Shown here one piece after another: positions 26,823 through 37,954 of a DNA stretch of 64,000 bases. The DNA lies in the NCBI RefSeq assembly GCF_900156335.1, contig NZ_FTMZ01000010.1, positions 88,383 to 152,382 of the forward strand, in the 5' to 3' direction. Within the stretch, counting starts at the first letter, position 1. Each line of letters opens with the position of its first letter. The stretch is from Sphaerotilus natans. Its GTDB lineage: Bacteria; Pseudomonadota; Gammaproteobacteria; Burkholderiales; Burkholderiaceae_C. Both the position numbers and the translations under genes were made by a program. Below the pieces are notes generated by a model. It saw nothing but the letters and a program-made list of their open reading frames with translations, was not told the origin of the DNA and did not search any database.

Positions 26823-27741
26823 GACCGGCGCGGTGACGGCCGGCCAGCGCCAGCAGCTCGTTGCCGACCAGCGCGCCCAGCACCAGCAGGCCGCCGCTGA
26901 GCGTGGCCGGCCCCGGCACCTCGCCAGCGCCGACCCAGGCCCACAGCACGCCGAACAGCACCTCGAGCAGGCCGAGCAGCGCGATCTCCGGCGCCGGCAG
27001 CACGGCCGTCAGGCCGACCACCAGCAGACAGGGCAGCGCGAGCTGGAACACGCCCAGCCCGGCCAGCAGCATCAGGTCATGCGAGGACGCCTGCAGCGGC
27101 CAGGCCAGCGGCAGCGTCACCAGCGCCGACAGCAGCGCGCCGATCAGCACCGCCGGCAGCATGTCGGGCGTGGCGGCGGCCTCGCCGCCGAGCGCCTCGT
27201 CCGGATCAGCGCTGCCGTGCGAGACATGCTGCAGCACGGTGAAGTTGACGGCCGCGGCCAGCGGCACCGCCAGCGCGACGCCCATGCCGGCGGCCGCACC
27301 GGTCTGCAGCTCGGCGCCGAACATCCAGGCGATGCCGGCGCCCGCCACCGCGATCGCGCCCCAGGTGCGCGCCGGCAGCTGGTGCTGCAGGAAGACGCGC
27401 GCGAACAGCGCGGTGATCAGCGGGCCGATGGCCATCGTGACCAGCACGTTCGCCACCGAGGTCAGCGTCAGCGCGAACATGAAGGCGGTGAACATCACCG
27501 ACCAGCACAGGCCGGAGAGCCACAGCGCCCGTCCACCCTCGCGCAGCGAGCGCCAGAGATCGGCCCCACGCAGCAGCGGCAGCGCCACCAGCAGCGCCAG
27601 CGCATTGAAGGCGCTGCGCCAGAAGGTCACCTCGAAGCCGCGCGCGGCCTCGAGATGGCGGCTGACGACACCGGCGCCACTCCACAGCAGCGTCACCAGC
27701 ACCATCAGCGCGACCGCGCGGGCATGGCTCATGCCCGGCAT
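26812..27741 (-). CDS. EamA/DMT-family transporter
   Basis: This 309-residue inner-membrane protein has about ten helices in two repeated EamA halves, starting ALMVLVTLLWSGAGVVSRH and ending GLLVLGALVGNELLALAG. The repeat junction lies near residue 150, and the second half carries the typical PAPEIALLGLLEVLFGVLWAWVGAGE segment near 260. DMT exporters move amino acids or other small metabolites; the substrate is not apparent. Starts at 27741 (MPGMSHAR) and 27732 (MSHAR) are equally plausible. The gene begins 5 bp after typA and is probably its co-transcribed downstream partner. Confidence 0.88.
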   Translation of the reverse strand: MPGMSHARAVALMVLVTLLWSGAGVVSRHLEAARGFEVTFWRSAFNALALLVALPLLRGADLWRSLREGGRALWLSGLCWSVMFTAFMFALTLTSVANVLVTMAIGPLITALFARVFLQHQLPARTWGAIAVAGAGIAWMFGAELQTGAAAGMGVALAVPLAAAVNFTVLQHVSHGSADPDEALGGEAAATPDMLPAVLIGALLSALVTLPLAWPLQASSHDLMLLAGLGVFQLALPCLLVVGLTAVLPAPEIALLGLLEVLFGVLWAWVGAGEVPGPATLSGGLLVLGALVGNELLALAGRHRAGPAR

Positions 27742-27746
27742 GCGCG

Positions 27747-29582
27747 TCAGGAACCCGCGCCTTCGCGCGAGGCACGCTTGCGCTCGTGCTCCTTCAGGTA
27801 GCGCTTGCGCAGACGCACCGACTTCGGCGTGATCTCGACCAGCTCGTCGTCGTCGATGAAGTCGACGCCGTATTCCAGCGTCAGGTCGATCGGCGGGGTG
27901 ATCTTGATCGCGTCTTCCTTGCCCGAGACACGGAAGTTGGTCAGCTGCTTGGTGCGGGTGGCGTTGACCACCAGGTCGTTCTCGCGGCTGTGGATGCCGA
28001 CGATCATGCCCTCGTAGACCGGGTCGTTCGCCTTGACGAACATGCGGCCGCGGTCGTCGAGCTTGCCCAGCGCGTAGGTGAAGATCTCGCCGTCGTCCAT
28101 CGAGATCAGCACGCCGTTCTTGCGGCCGCCGATGTCGCCCTTGTGGGCTTCGTAGCCGTCGAAGATCGACGAGATCAGGCCCGAGCCACGGGTCAGGTTC
28201 ATGAACTCGTTGGAGAAGCCGATCAGGCCGCGGGCCGGGATGCGGTATTCGAGGCGGACACGGCCGTGGCCGTCCGGCTCCATGTTGATCATCTCGCCCT
28301 TGCGCAGGCCCAGCGCCTGCATCACGCCGCCCTGGTGGGCTTCCTCGACGTCGGCGGTGACCAGCTCCATCGGCTCGCACTTGACGCCGTCGATGTCCTG
28401 GAACATCACGCGCGGCTTGGAGACGGCCAGCTCGTAGCCCTCGCGGCGCATGTTCTCCAGCAAGATGGTCAGGTGCAGTTCACCGCGGCCGCAGACCTCG
28501 AAGATGCCGTCCTCGTCGGTTTCCTTCACGCGCAGCGCGACGTTGTGCTGCAGCTCCTTCTGCAGGCGGTCCCAGATCTGGCGGCTGGTGACGAACTTGC
28601 CTTCGCGACCGGCCAGCGGGCTGGTGTTGACGCAGAAGTTCATCGTCAGCGTCGGCTCGTCGACCTTGAGCATCGGCAGCGGCTGCGGATTGGTCGGATC
28701 GGTCACGGTCACGCCGATGCCGATGTCCTCGATGCCGTTGATCAGCACGATGTTGCCCGGGCCGGCCTCGGTGACCTGCACGCGGTCCAGGCCCTGGAAG
28801 GTCAGCACCTGGTTGATGCGGCCGTTGACGCTCTTGCCGTCCGGGCCTTCCATCACGACCACGTTCATGCCCGGCTTGAGGGTGCCCTGGCTGATGCGGC
28901 CCACGCCGATGCGGCCGACGAAGCTGGAGAAGTCCAGCGCCGAAATCTGCAGCTGCAGCGGCGCGGAGGCGTCGCCCTGCTGCGGCGGCACATGCTTGAG
29001 CACCGTGTTGAACAGGGCCGACATGTCGGGGCCCCACTGCTCGCCCGGCGCGCCTTCTTCCAGCGAGGTCCAGCCGTTGATGCCCGAGGCGTAGACCACG
29101 GGGAAGTCGAGCTGCTCGTCGGTGGCGCCGAGCTTGTCGAACAGGTCGAAGGCGGCGTTGACCACCCGGTCGCAGTTCGCACCCGGCTTGTCGACCTTGT
29201 TGACGACGACGATCGGCTTGAGGCCCAGCGCCAGCGCCTTCTTGGTCACGAAGCGGGTCTGCGGCATCGGGCCTTCCTGGGCGTCGATCAGCAGCACCAC
29301 GCCGTCGACCATCGACAGCGCGCGCTCGACCTCGCCGCCGAAGTCCGCGTGTCCGGGCGTGTCGACGATGTTGATGTGCGTGCCTTCCCAGCTGACCGCG
29401 CAGTTCTTGGCCAGGATGGTGATGCCGCGCTCGCGTTCGATGGCGTTGTTGTCCATCACGGTGTCGACGACCTTCTCGTGCTCGGCGAAGGTGCCGCTCT
29501 GGCGCAGCAGCTGGTCGACCATCGTGGTCTTGCCATGGTCGACGTGGGCGATGATGGCGATGTTGCGGATCTGTGTGCTCAT
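27747..29582 (-). CDS. typA: Ribosome-associated GTPase BipA/TypA
   Basis: This 611-residue translational GTPase supports 50S assembly and growth under stress or low temperature. The G1 loop [15 protein letters not shown] starts at residue 12, switch I lies in [16 protein letters not shown]3 is [11 protein letters not shown] near 77, and G4 is NKVD near 131. EF-G-like domains II ([17 protein letters not shown]), III and V follow ([35 protein letters not shown]). The C-terminal domain typical of BipA is present ([25 protein letters not shown]). Length and domain order are normal. It follows truB after 75 bp. Confidence 0.97.
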   Translation of the reverse strand: MSTQIRNIAIIAHVDHGKTTMVDQLLRQSGTFAEHEKVVDTVMDNNAIERERGITILAKNCAVSWEGTHINIVDTPGHADFGGEVERALSMVDGVVLLIDAQEGPMPQTRFVTKKALALGLKPIVVVNKVDKPGANCDRVVNAAFDLFDKLGATDEQLDFPVVYASGINGWTSLEEGAPGEQWGPDMSALFNTVLKHVPPQQGDASAPLQLQISALDFSSFVGRIGVGRISQGTLKPGMNVVVMEGPDGKSVNGRINQVLTFQGLDRVQVTEAGPGNIVLINGIEDIGIGVTVTDPTNPQPLPMLKVDEPTLTMNFCVNTSPLAGREGKFVTSRQIWDRLQKELQHNVALRVKETDEDGIFEVCGRGELHLTILLENMRREGYELAVSKPRVMFQDIDGVKCEPMELVTADVEEAHQGGVMQALGLRKGEMINMEPDGHGRVRLEYRIPARGLIGFSNEFMNLTRGSGLISSIFDGYEAHKGDIGGRKNGVLISMDDGEIFTYALGKLDDRGRMFVKANDPVYEGMIVGIHSRENDLVVNATRTKQLTNFRVSGKEDAIKITPPIDLTLEYGVDFIDDDELVEITPKSVRLRKRYLKEHERKRASREGAGS

Positions 29583-29657
29583 GAGGTTGGTCCGTCAGCG
29601 CGGCCGCAGCGGCGCAGGGTCAGCGGAAGAGTTCGGAAAGGATCGGGGCGAATCAGG

Positions 29658-30662
29658 TCAGTCACGCCGCAGCGCGCGGACTTCGAGAGGACTCAGCAGA
29701 CGGTCGGCGATCAGCTCGCCGGCCTTCACATGGGCGCCCCCCAGCAGCGAGCGCCCGTCGGGGCCGTAGACGCGCACATGCTCGGCATCCGCATGCACGA
29801 TCCGGCGGCGCATGCCGCTGAGGAAGCGTGCCGCATCGGCCTCGCCGAGCTGCACCGCCGGCCAGTCGGCCAGCAGCACGTCGACCGGGCGCAGACAGGC
29901 GTCGCGCGCCGCCTCGTCCATCGCCTCCAGCGCCGCCAGCGTGACCGAGGCGCGCAGGTCGACCGGTCCGCTGACGATGCGCCGCAGGCCGGCCAGGTGG
30001 GCGCCACAGCCCAGCGCCTCGCCGATGTCCTCGGCCAGCGTGCGGATGTAGGTGCCCTTGGTGCACAGCACGTCGACCACCAGCAAGTCCGGCCGCTCAG
30101 CCTGCCACTCGATGATGTCGATGCGATGAATCGTGACCTGACGCGGCTGACGCTCGACGGTCACGCCGGCGCGTGCGTACTCGTACAGCGCCTTGCCGTT
30201 GTGCTTGAGCGCCGACTGCATCGGCGGCAGCTGCGAGATCAGGCCGGTGAAGCGCGCGCAGGCGGCCTCGACGGCCGCACGGTCGCAGACGACCGGACGC
30301 TCGGCGATGACCTCGCCCTCGCGGTCGCCGCCGACGCGGGTCTGGCCGAGCTGCAGCGTGGCGCGGTAGCCCTTGTCCGCCTCCAGGCTGACCTGGGAGA
30401 ACTTGGTCGCCGCACCGAAGCAGATCGGCAGCAGGCCGGTGGCCAGCGGGTCGAGCGTGCCGGTGTGGCCGGCCTTCTCGGCGCGAAACAGGCGCTTGAC
30501 CTTCTGCAGCGCGTCGTTGCTCGACAGGCCCAGCGGCTTGTCGAGCATCAGCACGCCATGCACCGGCCGGCGCGGGATGCGCACCCGCGGCGCACGCGCA
30601 TCGGCCGTCGCGCCCACCGCCTCGACCGGAGCGTCGGAAATCAGGTTCGTGTCACTGCTCAT
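29658..30662 (-). CDS. truB: tRNA pseudouridine(55) synthase
   Basis: This 334-residue enzyme makes pseudouridine 55 in the tRNA T-loop. The catalytic Asp is in [16 protein letters not shown], about residue 75. Other TruB marks are [17 protein letters not shown] near 37, [23 protein letters not shown] near 150, and [22 protein letters not shown] near 200. The C-terminus carries a PUA-like tail. MSSDTNLIS is the likely start and overlaps the rbfA stop by 11 bp, so the two are coupled. The 30-residue N-terminal leader before the fold is slightly long. Confidence 0.95.
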   Translation of the reverse strand: MSSDTNLISDAPVEAVGATADARAPRVRIPRRPVHGVLMLDKPLGLSSNDALQKVKRLFRAEKAGHTGTLDPLATGLLPICFGAATKFSQVSLEADKGYRATLQLGQTRVGGDREGEVIAERPVVCDRAAVEAACARFTGLISQLPPMQSALKHNGKALYEYARAGVTVERQPRQVTIHRIDIIEWQAERPDLLVVDVLCTKGTYIRTLAEDIGEALGCGAHLAGLRRIVSGPVDLRASVTLAALEAMDEAARDACLRPVDVLLADWPAVQLGEADAARFLSGMRRRIVHADAEHVRVYGPDGRSLLGGAHVKAGELIADRLLSPLEVRALRRD

Positions 30663-31029
30663 CGTCGGCGTCGGCGGCGCGCTGCGCATTGGCCTCACGG
30701 ATCAGCGCATTCATCGCGACCGCACGCTCGGTGGTGCGGTCGTAATGGAAATGCAGCGTCGGCACGGTGTGGATCTGCAGGCGCTTGAACAGGCCATTGC
30801 GCAGGAAGCCTGCGGCCTCGTTCAGGGCCTGGCCGGTGGCCTCGACATCGCCGACCAGCACCGAGAAGTGCACCTTGGCGTGCGCATAGTCGGGCGTGAC
30901 CTCGACCGCGCTGATCGTGACCATGCCGACGCGCGGATCTTTCAGGCCGCGGATCAGCTCGGCCAGATCGCGCTGGATCTGGTCGGCCACACGGAAGCCG
31001 CGGTTGGGAATCGAACGCTTGTGTCTCAT
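30652..31029 (-). CDS. rbfA: Ribosome-binding factor A
   Basis: This 125-residue KH-fold protein helps mature the 5' end of 16S rRNA on the 30S subunit. The RbfA pattern is complete: [16 protein letters not shown] near residue 13, [28 protein letters not shown] near 30, and [19 protein letters not shown] near 88. It lies 87 bp after infB with a strong hairpin between them, and overlaps truB at the 3' end. Confidence 0.96.
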   Translation of the reverse strand: MRHKRSIPNRGFRVADQIQRDLAELIRGLKDPRVGMVTISAVEVTPDYAHAKVHFSVLVGDVEATGQALNEAAGFLRNGLFKRLQIHTVPTLHFHYDRTTERAVAMNALIREANAQRAADADDEQ

Positions 31030-31068
31030 GGTGAGAAAGCTCTCGTGCGCTCTCGCGCAAAACGACGA

Positions 31069-31092
31069 GGCCCCGGCGCTGGCGCCGGGGCC
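31069..31092 (-). terminator. Strong hairpin between infB and rbfA
   Basis: GGCCCCGGCGC (31069-31079) pairs perfectly with GCGCCGGGGCC (31082-31092) over a two-base centre. On the minus strand it is followed by TCGTCGTTTTGCG, a weak T tract. It could be an intrinsic or partial terminator, or an RNA-processing stem that lowers rbfA-truB relative to infB. Confidence 0.65.
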
Positions 31093-31116
31093 CGAAAGCG
31101 GGGCAGACGCCGTGGA

Positions 31117-34100
31117 TTACAGCGTGCGCGCCACTTCCTTGATCTCGAAGAACTCCAGCTGATCGCCTTCAGCGATGTCGGTGACGTTCTTGAGCTTGAT
31201 GCCGCACTCGAAGCCTTCCTTGACTTCCTTGACATCGTCCTTCATGCGGCGGACCGATTCGACCTCGCCGGTGTAGATGACGATGTTGTCGCGCAGCAGG
31301 CGGAACTTGCAGTTGCGACGCACCAGACCCGAGGTGACCATCGAGCCGGCGACCGTGCCGATCTTCGACGCGACGAACACCGTGCGGATTTCTGCGGTAC
31401 CGATGGCTTCCTCGCGCTGTTCCGGCGCCAGCATGCCCGACATCGCGGCGCGGATCTCGTCGACCGCGTCGTAGATGATGTTGTAGTAGCGCAGATCGAC
31501 GCCGTTGCCTTCGGCCAGCTTGCGAGCGCCGGCGTCTGCACGGGTGTTGAAGCCGATGATGACCGCCTTCGAGGCCAGCGCCAGGTTGACGTCCGACTCG
31601 CTGATGCCGCCCACCGCCGCGTGCACGATCTGCACCTTGACCTCGTCGGTCGACAGCTTGAGCAGCGAGGCCGCCAGCGCTTCCTGCGAGCCCTGCACGT
31701 CGGCCTTGATGATCAGCGGCAGCATCTGCGCGGCCGTCTGACCCATGCTCTCGAACATGTTCTCGAGGTTGGCGGCCTGGCGCTTGTTCAGCGTCACTTC
31801 GCGGTACTTGCCCTGACGGAAGGTGGCGATCTCGCGGGCCCGGCGCTCGTCGGCCAGGACCATGAACTCGTCGCCGGCCGCCGGCACTTCGGACAGACCC
31901 TGGATCTCCACCGGAATGGAGGGGCCGGCCTCGGTGATGGGCTTGCCGTCCTCGTCGAGCATGGCGCGCACGCGGCCATAGCTCTGGCCGGCCAGCACCG
32001 CGTCGCCACGCTTGAGCGTGCCCGACTGCACCAGCACGGTGGCCACCGGGCCGCGGCCCTTGTCCAGACGCGCCTCGATCACCAGACCCTTGGCCAGCGC
32101 CTCGACCGGAGCCTTCAGCTCCAGCACTTCGGCCTGCAGCAGGAGCTGCTCGAGCAGCTCGTCGATGCCCTTGCCGGTCTTGGCCGACACCGGGCAGAAC
32201 GGCGAGTCGCCACCGAACTCTTCCGGCACGACGCCTTCGGCCACCAGCTCGCTGCGCACGCGCTCGAGGTTGGAGTCCGGCTTGTCGATCTTGTTGATCG
32301 CCACGACGATGGGCACGCCGGCCGCCTTGGCGTGGCTGATGGCTTCCTTCGTCTGCGGCATCACGCCGTCGTCGGCCGCCACCACCAGGATGACGATGTC
32401 GGTGGCCTTGGCGCCACGGGCACGCATCGCGGTGAACGCTTCGTGACCCGGGGTGTCGAGGAAGGTGATGACACCGCGCGGCGTCTCGACGTGATAGGCG
32501 CCGATGTGCTGCGTGATGCCGCCGGCTTCGCCCGCGGCGACGCGGCTGCGGCGGATGTAGTCCAGCAGCGAGGTCTTGCCGTGGTCGACGTGACCCATGA
32601 CCGTGACCACCGGCGGACGCGCCAGCGCCTCGCCCGAAGCGGCCGCGTTCTCTTCCTCGAGGAAGGCGTCCGGATCGTCCAGCTTGGCCGCGAAGGCCTT
32701 GTGGCCCATTTCCTCGACGAGGATCATGGCCGTTTCCTGGTCGAGCTGCTGGTTGATGGTGACCATCTGGCCCAGCTTCATCAGCTGCTTGATCACCTCG
32801 GAGGCCTTGACCGACATCTTGTGGGCCAGGTCGGCCACCGAGATGGTCTCGGGCACATGGACCTCGTGGATCTGCGCCTCGACCTGCGGCGTCATGCGCT
32901 GGTCATGACTGTCGCCACGACCGCCGCGGCGACCGCCACGGCCGCCGGCCGGCGCACCACGCCAGTTGCTGCCACGGTTCGCGGAGGCGCCCGGTGCCGC
33001 GTCACGGCCCTTCGGCGCGGTGCCGCGCTTCTTGTCGTCGGACCAGGTCGAGGAGAGCTCGCCGGACTTGACGTTCTTCTCCGCACCCTTCTTGCCCGGT
33101 GCAGCCTTGTCGCCGGGACGGGCTGCACCCGGAGCAGCCGCGGCGCCCGGAGCGCCGGCCGGCTTGCGGATGGTGCCGGTGATCGCGCCCGGAGCGGCCG
33201 GTGCCACGGCGGGCTTGGGCTCCTCGGGCTTCTTCGCGACCAGAACCTTGTTCTTGCGGTTCATCATGTCGCGGATGGCCTGGGCTTCCGCCTCGGCCGC
33301 CTTGCGACGGCGCTCGGCTTCAGCCTGGCGCGCCGCATCCACCGCAGGCGCGGCAACCGCAGCCGCCGCCGGGGCAGCGGCCGGAGTCGGGGCCGGCGCA
33401 CGGCTGAAGATGCCGCGGCTGGGGGGCTGCTGCGGTGCCGGGCGGGCCGGCGGCGTCGGAACGCGTGCGGGAGCCGGAGCGGCGCCACGCGGAGGCACAG
33501 GCAGCGGCGCAGCCGCAGCGACGACCGGAGCGGGCGCGGCCACAGGTGCAGCCACCGGAGCCGGCGCCGGCGCAGGTTCAGGCGCGGCCACCGGAGCGGC
33601 CGCAGCCACCGGGGCAGCGGTGCGAACGGCACTGCCGGCGCGGCCCTGGGCACCGCCACCGTTGCGACGGCGCGCAGCCGCCTCGTTCAATGCAGCGACT
33701 TCCGCGGCGGCACGGGCCTGGGCCTCGGCGCGGCGGGCAGCGGCGTCGCGGGCTGCCTGCGCAGCCGCATCGACGACCGGCTCGGCGGCCGGCGCCGGAG
33801 CAGCGGCAGCCGCTTCGGCACGGGCCGCAGCCGCAGCGGCGGCTTCAGCCTGGGCACGGGCTTCCTGCTCGGCGGCGGCACGGGCGGCGGCCTCGCGGGC
33901 AGCGGCTTCGGCCGCAGCACGCTCTTCGGCCTCACGGCGGGCACGCTCCTCGGCCTCGCGGCGGGCGCGTTCCTCGGCTTCGGCCTGCTCGCGGCGACGG
34001 GCTTCTTCCGCGGCCGCGGCAGCCGCAGCGGCCTCCGCCTTCAGGCGCAGCTCTTCCTCGACCTGACGCGAATCGTCCTCGACCGTCTCCAGCGCCTCGG

Positions 34101-34428
34101 AGGCGCCACCGGCTCCACCCACCACATCGTCGCGCTTGACGAAGGTGCGCTTCTTGCGCACTTCGACCTGGATCGTGCGGGCCTTGCCGGACGCGTCAGC
34201 CTGCTTGATCTCGCTGGTGGATTTCTTGGTCAGCGTGATCTTCTTGCGGTCGGCACCAGTCGTGCCATGCGTGCGGCGGAGGTAGTCCAGCAGTCGTTCC
34301 TTGTCGGCCTCGGTGAGGGGGTCGCGGTCGCTTCCCTTGCTCACGCCGGCGTGTTGAAGTTGCTCGAGCAGCGTCGTCACCGAACTCTTGAGCTCGGCAG
34401 CGAACTGGGCAACGGTGGTCACAGCCAT
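31117..34428 (-). CDS. infB: Translation initiation factor IF-2
   Basis: This 1103-residue IF-2 brings initiator tRNA to the 30S subunit. The N-terminal IF2 domain ([17 protein letters not shown]) is followed by a huge Ala-, Pro-, Glu- and Arg-rich linker (about 120-470), with [16 protein letters not shown] repeats and [13 protein letters not shown] stretches. A second IF2_N domain ([20 protein letters not shown]) precedes the G domain, with [32 protein letters not shown] and NKIDKPDSN. Domains II to IV finish with [21 protein letters not shown]. It is about 200 residues longer than E. coli IF2-1 because of the linker, a common Burkholderiales trait. It is part of the rimP-nusA-infB operon. 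Confidence 0.97.
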   Translation of the reverse strand: MAVTTVAQFAAELKSSVTTLLEQLQHAGVSKGSDRDPLTEADKERLLDYLRRTHGTTGADRKKITLTKKSTSEIKQADASGKARTIQVEVRKKRTFVKRDDVVGGAGGASEALETVEDDSRQVEEELRLKAEAAAAAAAAEEARRREQAEAEERARREAEERARREAEERAAAEAAAREAAARAAAEQEARAQAEAAAAAAARAEAAAAAPAPAAEPVVDAAAQAARDAAARRAEAQARAAAEVAALNEAAARRRNGGGAQGRAGSAVRTAAPVAAAAPVAAPEPAPAPAPVAAPVAAPAPVVAAAAPLPVPPRGAAPAPARVPTPPARPAPQQPPSRGIFSRAPAPTPAAAPAAAAVAAPAVDAARQAEAERRRKAAEAEAQAIRDMMNRKNKVLVAKKPEEPKPAVAPAAPGAITGTIRKPAGAPGAAAAPGAARPGDKAAPGKKGAEKNVKSGELSSTWSDDKKRGTAPKGRDAAPGASANRGSNWRGAPAGGRGGRRGGRGDSHDQRMTPQVEAQIHEVHVPETISVADLAHKMSVKASEVIKQLMKLGQMVTINQQLDQETAMILVEEMGHKAFAAKLDDPDAFLEEENAAASGEALARPPVVTVMGHVDHGKTSLLDYIRRSRVAAGEAGGITQHIGAYHVETPRGVITFLDTPGHEAFTAMRARGAKATDIVILVVAADDGVMPQTKEAISHAKAAGVPIVVAINKIDKPDSNLERVRSELVAEGVVPEEFGGDSPFCPVSAKTGKGIDELLEQLLLQAEVLELKAPVEALAKGLVIEARLDKGRGPVATVLVQSGTLKRGDAVLAGQSYGRVRAMLDEDGKPITEAGPSIPVEIQGLSEVPAAGDEFMVLADERRAREIATFRQGKYREVTLNKRQAANLENMFESMGQTAAQMLPLIIKADVQGSQEALAASLLKLSTDEVKVQIVHAAVGGISESDVNLALASKAVIIGFNTRADAGARKLAEGNGVDLRYYNIIYDAVDEIRAAMSGMLAPEQREEAIGTAEIRTVFVASKIGTVAGSMVTSGLVRRNCKFRLLRDNIVIYTGEVESVRRMKDDVKEVKEGFECGIKLKNVTDIAEGDQLEFFEIKEVARTL

Positions 34429-34518
34429 GTGTTTGTTTCCTTGGGACGGGCGTCTTGTTCGTTCGTTCGTCGGTGTCGGTCAGGATCTGGAAGGGTCTCG
34501 GGGCGCGGGGGCTCGGAC

Positions 34519-36003
34519 TCAGGCGTCCGGGCCGAACCAGTGCTCGCGCGCCTTCATGATCAGCGCCTTCGCACGGGCCTCGTCGACGCCGGTCATCTCG
34601 ACCAGCTCGTCGACCGCAAGATCGGCGAGATCGTCGCGGGTGTGGATGCCACCCTCGGACAGGCTCGCGATCAGTTCGGCGTTGAGTCCTTCCATGTCGC
34701 GCAGGTCCTGCGACACCTCCTCGACGCGCTCCTCCTTGGCGATCTCGAGCGTCAGCAGGACATTCTTCGCGCGGGAGCGCAGCTCCTGCACCGTGTCCTC
34801 GTCGAAGGCATCGATCTCCAGCATCTCCTGCAGCGGCACATAGGCTACTTCCTCGAGGCTGGTGAAGCCCTCGGCGATCAGGATGTCGGCGACTTCCTCG
34901 TCGACATCCAGACGCTCGACGAACAGGCGACGGATGCCGTCGCTTTCCTCGGCCTGCTTGGCCGCCGATTCCTCGGCGGTCATGATGTTGATGCGCCAGC
35001 CGGTCAGCTCGGAGGCCAGACGCACGTTCTGACCGCCGCGACCGATCGCGATGGCCAGGTTCTCCTCGTCGACCACCACGTCCATCGCGTGCTTTTCCTC
35101 GTCGACGACGATGGACTGCACGTTGGCCGGGGCCAGCGCGCCGATGACGAACTGGGCCGGATCCTCCGACCACAGCACGATGTCGACGCGCTCGCCGGCG
35201 AGCTCGTTGGTGACCGCGTTGACGCGCGAGCCGCGAACGCCGACGCAGGTGCCGATCGGATCGACACGCTTGTCATAGGACACGACGGCGATCTTGGCGC
35301 GGCTGCCCGCATCACGGGCGCAGCTCTTGATCTCGAGCAGGCCCTGCTCGATCTCGGGCACTTCCTGGCGGAAGAGCTCGATCATGAAGGACGGGGCCGA
35401 GCGCGACAGCAGGATCTGCGGACCGCGCAGCGTCGGGTCGATCTCGACCATCATCGCCCGCACCCGGTCGCCCGAGCGCAGGTTTTCCTTCGGGATCAGC
35501 TCGCTGCGCTTCAGACGGCCCTCGACGCGACCGCTCTCGACGATCAGGTCGCCCTTGTCGAGGCGCTTGACGGTGCCGGTGAAGATCTTGTCGCCGCGCG
35601 ACAGGAAGTCGTTGAGCAGCTGCTCGCGCTCGGCGTCGCGGATCTTCTGCAGGATCACCTGCTTGGCCGCCTGCGCGCCGATGCGACCGATCGGCACCGA
35701 CTCGACCGATTCCTCGAGGAAATCGCCGACCTCGATGTCGTCGATCTGTTCCTTGGCCTCGAAATGCAGGATCTCGGCCTCGGGCTGCTGCAGACCGGCC
35801 TCGTCCGGCACGACATGCCAGCGCCGGAAGGTCTCGTAGGCGCCGTTCTCGCGGTCGATGGCGACACGGATGTCGACCTCGCCCTCATAGAGTTTCTTGG
35901 TGGCCGAGGCCAGCGCCGACTCGACGGCGCCGAACACGACTTCGCGATCGACGTTCTTCTCGTGCGAGATCGCATCGACCAGCATCAACAGTTCGCGGTT
36001 CAT
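34519..36003 (-). CDS. nusA: Transcription termination/antitermination protein NusA
   Basis: This 494-residue NusA binds RNA polymerase and nascent RNA. It has the N-terminal polymerase-binding domain ([21 protein letters not shown]), then S1 ([22 protein letters not shown], near 135) and two KH domains ([19 protein letters not shown] and [16 protein letters not shown]). Two C-terminal helical repeats are present ([16 protein letters not shown] near 370 and [25 protein letters not shown] at the end), as in E. coli. Its start overlaps the rimP stop by 4 bp; 90 bp separate it from infB. Confidence 0.97.
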   Translation of the reverse strand: MNRELLMLVDAISHEKNVDREVVFGAVESALASATKKLYEGEVDIRVAIDRENGAYETFRRWHVVPDEAGLQQPEAEILHFEAKEQIDDIEVGDFLEESVESVPIGRIGAQAAKQVILQKIRDAEREQLLNDFLSRGDKIFTGTVKRLDKGDLIVESGRVEGRLKRSELIPKENLRSGDRVRAMMVEIDPTLRGPQILLSRSAPSFMIELFRQEVPEIEQGLLEIKSCARDAGSRAKIAVVSYDKRVDPIGTCVGVRGSRVNAVTNELAGERVDIVLWSEDPAQFVIGALAPANVQSIVVDEEKHAMDVVVDEENLAIAIGRGGQNVRLASELTGWRINIMTAEESAAKQAEESDGIRRLFVERLDVDEEVADILIAEGFTSLEEVAYVPLQEMLEIDAFDEDTVQELRSRAKNVLLTLEIAKEERVEEVSQDLRDMEGLNAELIASLSEGGIHTRDDLADLAVDELVEMTGVDEARAKALIMKAREHWFGPDA

Positions 36004-36569
36004 TCTTCGTGACCTCCGGGTTCCTGTTCCGCCGCTTCACCCGCTGCCGCGCCGGCATCCTTGTCCTTGCGGGCCCGCCCCTTGAAGTCCACGACCGGCA
36101 CCAGCCGGGCCTCGCGAACCTCGTCGAGAGTGAAGCCCAGCACCTGCTCGTCCTTGTCCTTGCCGTCGCGGAAGATCAGCTCCAGCGAGGCGTCCGGACC
36201 TGTCCCGGCCAGACGGAGGATGCCGCGGTATTTCTTGCGCCCCTGGAAGATCTGGCGCAGCGTGACGTCGATCTCGGCGCCCTCGAAGCGCACATAGTCC
36301 GCCATCCTGCGCAGCGGCCGATCCAGCCCGGGCGAGGACACTTCCAGACGAGCGTAGTCGCAGCCCTCGACCTCCAGCACGCGCTGGAGCTGACGGGTGA
36401 CCTGCTCGCAGTCCTCGACCAAGACAAAGTCGGCCGGACCGGTCGGATAGACGGTGCCCGGCACCCGGTCGATGGACACACTCAGCAACCCACGCAGGCC
36501 ACGCTCGCATTCCACGAGTTCGTAGCCCATGCCGGTAACCGTTCGTTCGACAGCCTGCTGCCAGTTCAT
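36000..36569 (-). CDS. rimP: Ribosome maturation factor RimP
   Basis: This 189-residue protein acts in 30S subunit maturation. N-terminal domain marks are [24 protein letters not shown] and [18 protein letters not shown] near 60. The conserved [21 protein letters not shown] lies near 85, and the SH3-like C-terminal domain contains [21 protein letters not shown] charged Ala/Gly/Glu tail of about 20 residues is extra. It is the first gene of the nusA-infB operon, with an overlapping stop/start at nusA. Transcription should begin in the 130 bp between the terminator at 36694-36724 and this gene. Confidence 0.95.
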   Translation of the reverse strand: MNWQQAVERTVTGMGYELVECERGLRGLLSVSIDRVPGTVYPTGPADFVLVEDCEQVTRQLQRVLEVEGCDYARLEVSSPGLDRPLRRMADYVRFEGAEIDVTLRQIFQGRKKYRGILRLAGTGPDASLELIFRDGKDKDEQVLGFTLDEVREARLVPVVDFKGRARKDKDAGAAAGEAAEQEPGGHEE

Positions 36570-36693
36570 CTATGCAGTACAAACGGCAGCCTGAGAGCCG
36601 CGTCATGCCGCATCAAGGCCGCAACGGGCCTCTTCGCAGACATCACGCCAGCCGGCTGCCGCACTCCTTCCGGTGCCTTGCGGCGGTTCAAGC

Positions 36694-36724
36694 AAAAAAA
36701 ATGGGCTGGATCTGATCCGCCCAT
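36694..36724 (-). terminator. Rho-independent terminator upstream of rimP
   Basis: ATGGGC, one bulged base, GGATC, a one-base loop, GATCC and GCCCAT form an 11-bp stem at 36701-36724. On the minus strand it is followed by eight T residues (A8 at 36694-36701). It ends transcripts of the 36795-37631 gene and insulates the rimP operon. Confidence 0.88.
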
Positions 36725-36794
36725 TCAGCGTTCTAGCGAAAACCTGATCATACCCGAGCCGGGGCGCCCGGGCAACCCACCATGAGCGGACCGT

Positions 36795-37631
36795 TCAGGC
36801 GGCCCGGGGCGGGCGCGGGCGGCTCTGGCTGCCGGCAGCGCCACCCGCATCGGGCAGCTCGCGCAGGCGCTGGCGCAGCTGGCGCTGCTCGAGGCGCAGG
36901 TCCGCCTTCAGGTCGGAGAGATTGAGCACCAGATCGCGCAGCCGGCGCAGGTCATCGGCCGATCCGGCCCCCGCCAGCAGCGGCACCGGGCCGGTGGCCA
37001 GATCACCGAAGTCGGACTGGTTGGTCGAGCCGCCCGCCGCCATGCGCTCGCGCAGGTCGCCGAGCTGATGCCCGAGCTGCTCGCCATTGCGCTGCAGCAG
37101 GCCCTCCAGCCCCGACAGGCGCTGCTCGAGTCGCGCGAAGCGATCGCGCTGGGTGTCGTCGGTGGCCGCACCCATCGCCTGCACCCGGGCGTATTCGCCG
37201 GCCAGCGATTCGCGGCAGGCCTCCACCTGCCGCGACAGCAGATCCATCTGCTGCGCCAGCGCAGGCGGCAGCGCCACCGCCCCCGCAGCAGGCCCGACAG
37301 GCGCGACCGGCCCCTCGGCCGATGCCGACCGGCCCGCCCGCCCCCGCCAGGCGCCGACGCAGGCCGACAGGATCGCCAGACCCAGCCAGAGCGCCGCCAC
37401 CAGCATCCACTGCCGCGCCGCGGCGATGTTGGCCGCCTCGTTGATGTCGGGCATCGGCACCAGCGCCGAGCTGGGCGTGAAATGCAGCCGTGCCAGGTCG
37501 TCGTTCAGATAGTCGAGCAGGCGCTGCCAGGCCAGCAGCGCTGGCACCAGCCAGCCGCCCCACAGCAGCATCTGGCCGACCAGCCGGATCGAGGAGGCGA
37601 AGGCAGGCAGATTCATCATGTCGTCTCGCAT
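36795..37631 (-). CDS. Membrane-anchored coiled-coil protein, unknown function
   Basis: This is a roughly 278-residue inner-membrane protein. One hydrophobic segment (VGQMLLWGGWLVPALLAW) lies near residue 17 and a second (WMLVAALWLGLAILSACVGAW) near 75, separated by about 40 periplasmic residues. A cytoplasmic tail of about 180 residues follows, with a likely coiled coil (LAQQMDLLSRQVEACRESL to LRERMA and LKADLRLEQRQLRQRL) and a basic Pro/Arg end. No enzyme motif is present. I chose ATG at 37631 after a GGA; ATGs at 37619 and 37616 are also possible. A strong terminator follows 70 bp downstream, so it is probably a single-gene unit. The general architecture recalls DUF-type envelope or division-associated proteins, but I cannot assign a family. 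Confidence 0.75.
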   Translation of the reverse strand: MRDDMMNLPAFASSIRLVGQMLLWGGWLVPALLAWQRLLDYLNDDLARLHFTPSSALVPMPDINEAANIAAARQWMLVAALWLGLAILSACVGAWRGRAGRSASAEGPVAPVGPAAGAVALPPALAQQMDLLSRQVEACRESLAGEYARVQAMGAATDDTQRDRFARLEQRLSGLEGLLQRNGEQLGHQLGDLRERMAAGGSTNQSDFGDLATGPVPLLAGAGSADDLRRLRDLVLNLSDLKADLRLEQRQLRQRLRELPDAGGAAGSQSRPRPPRAA

Positions 37632-37954
37632 CGGTTCCACGAATTACCAATTATCACAGACCCGAGATTCGCGCAGACCCCCACAAGCGGCAACCGTCGG
37701 GCACGCGGTCGTGCGGTCTTGTTCAGCTCGGGTCAAGCATTCTTGCGGAACCTGTCACGCTCAACCCCGCTCCAAGCCGGGAACCCTGCCGCACCCGGCC
37801 ACATCGAGCCTGCGCCAGGGTCGTTCGAAGCTGCAACCCGAGGCGGGACAACGACACGTCTTGATTCGCCTGTTGCCCGACGGGGTAGTCAGCGCCTGGA
37901 CCTGAGCCTGAAATCCGGATCACAAGATCCACGACGACAAGGAAGGAGCCCGAC
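37632..37954. other. Intergenic region, no gene seen
   Basis: This spacer divides the divergent membrane protein and the small ORF at 37955. An AT-rich patch (AATTACCAATTATCAC) right before the leftward gene probably holds its promoter. At the right end GGATC (37917-37921) and GATCC (37926-37930) form a short inverted repeat just before the ribosome site of the small ORF. I see no RNA gene or operator of known type. Confidence 0.5.

Noticed and set aside
33300..34100. Internal repeats of infB as a mobile or CRISPR-like repeat array
   Set aside because: They are imperfect codon-level repeats of Ala, Glu and Arg within the IF-2 linker, in frame and without spacers.
30373..36012. A 1879-codon open frame on the plus strand across truB, rbfA, infB and nusA
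   Set aside because: It is antisense to well-recognised genes; the composition (His/Arg/Asp/Gly-rich without domains) is what high-GC codon bias produces on the opposite strand.
36570..36693. Possible tRNA or structured RNA ahead of rimP
   Set aside because: No cloverleaf, anticodon arm or CCA context could be drawn; the only clear structure is the terminator at 36694-36724.
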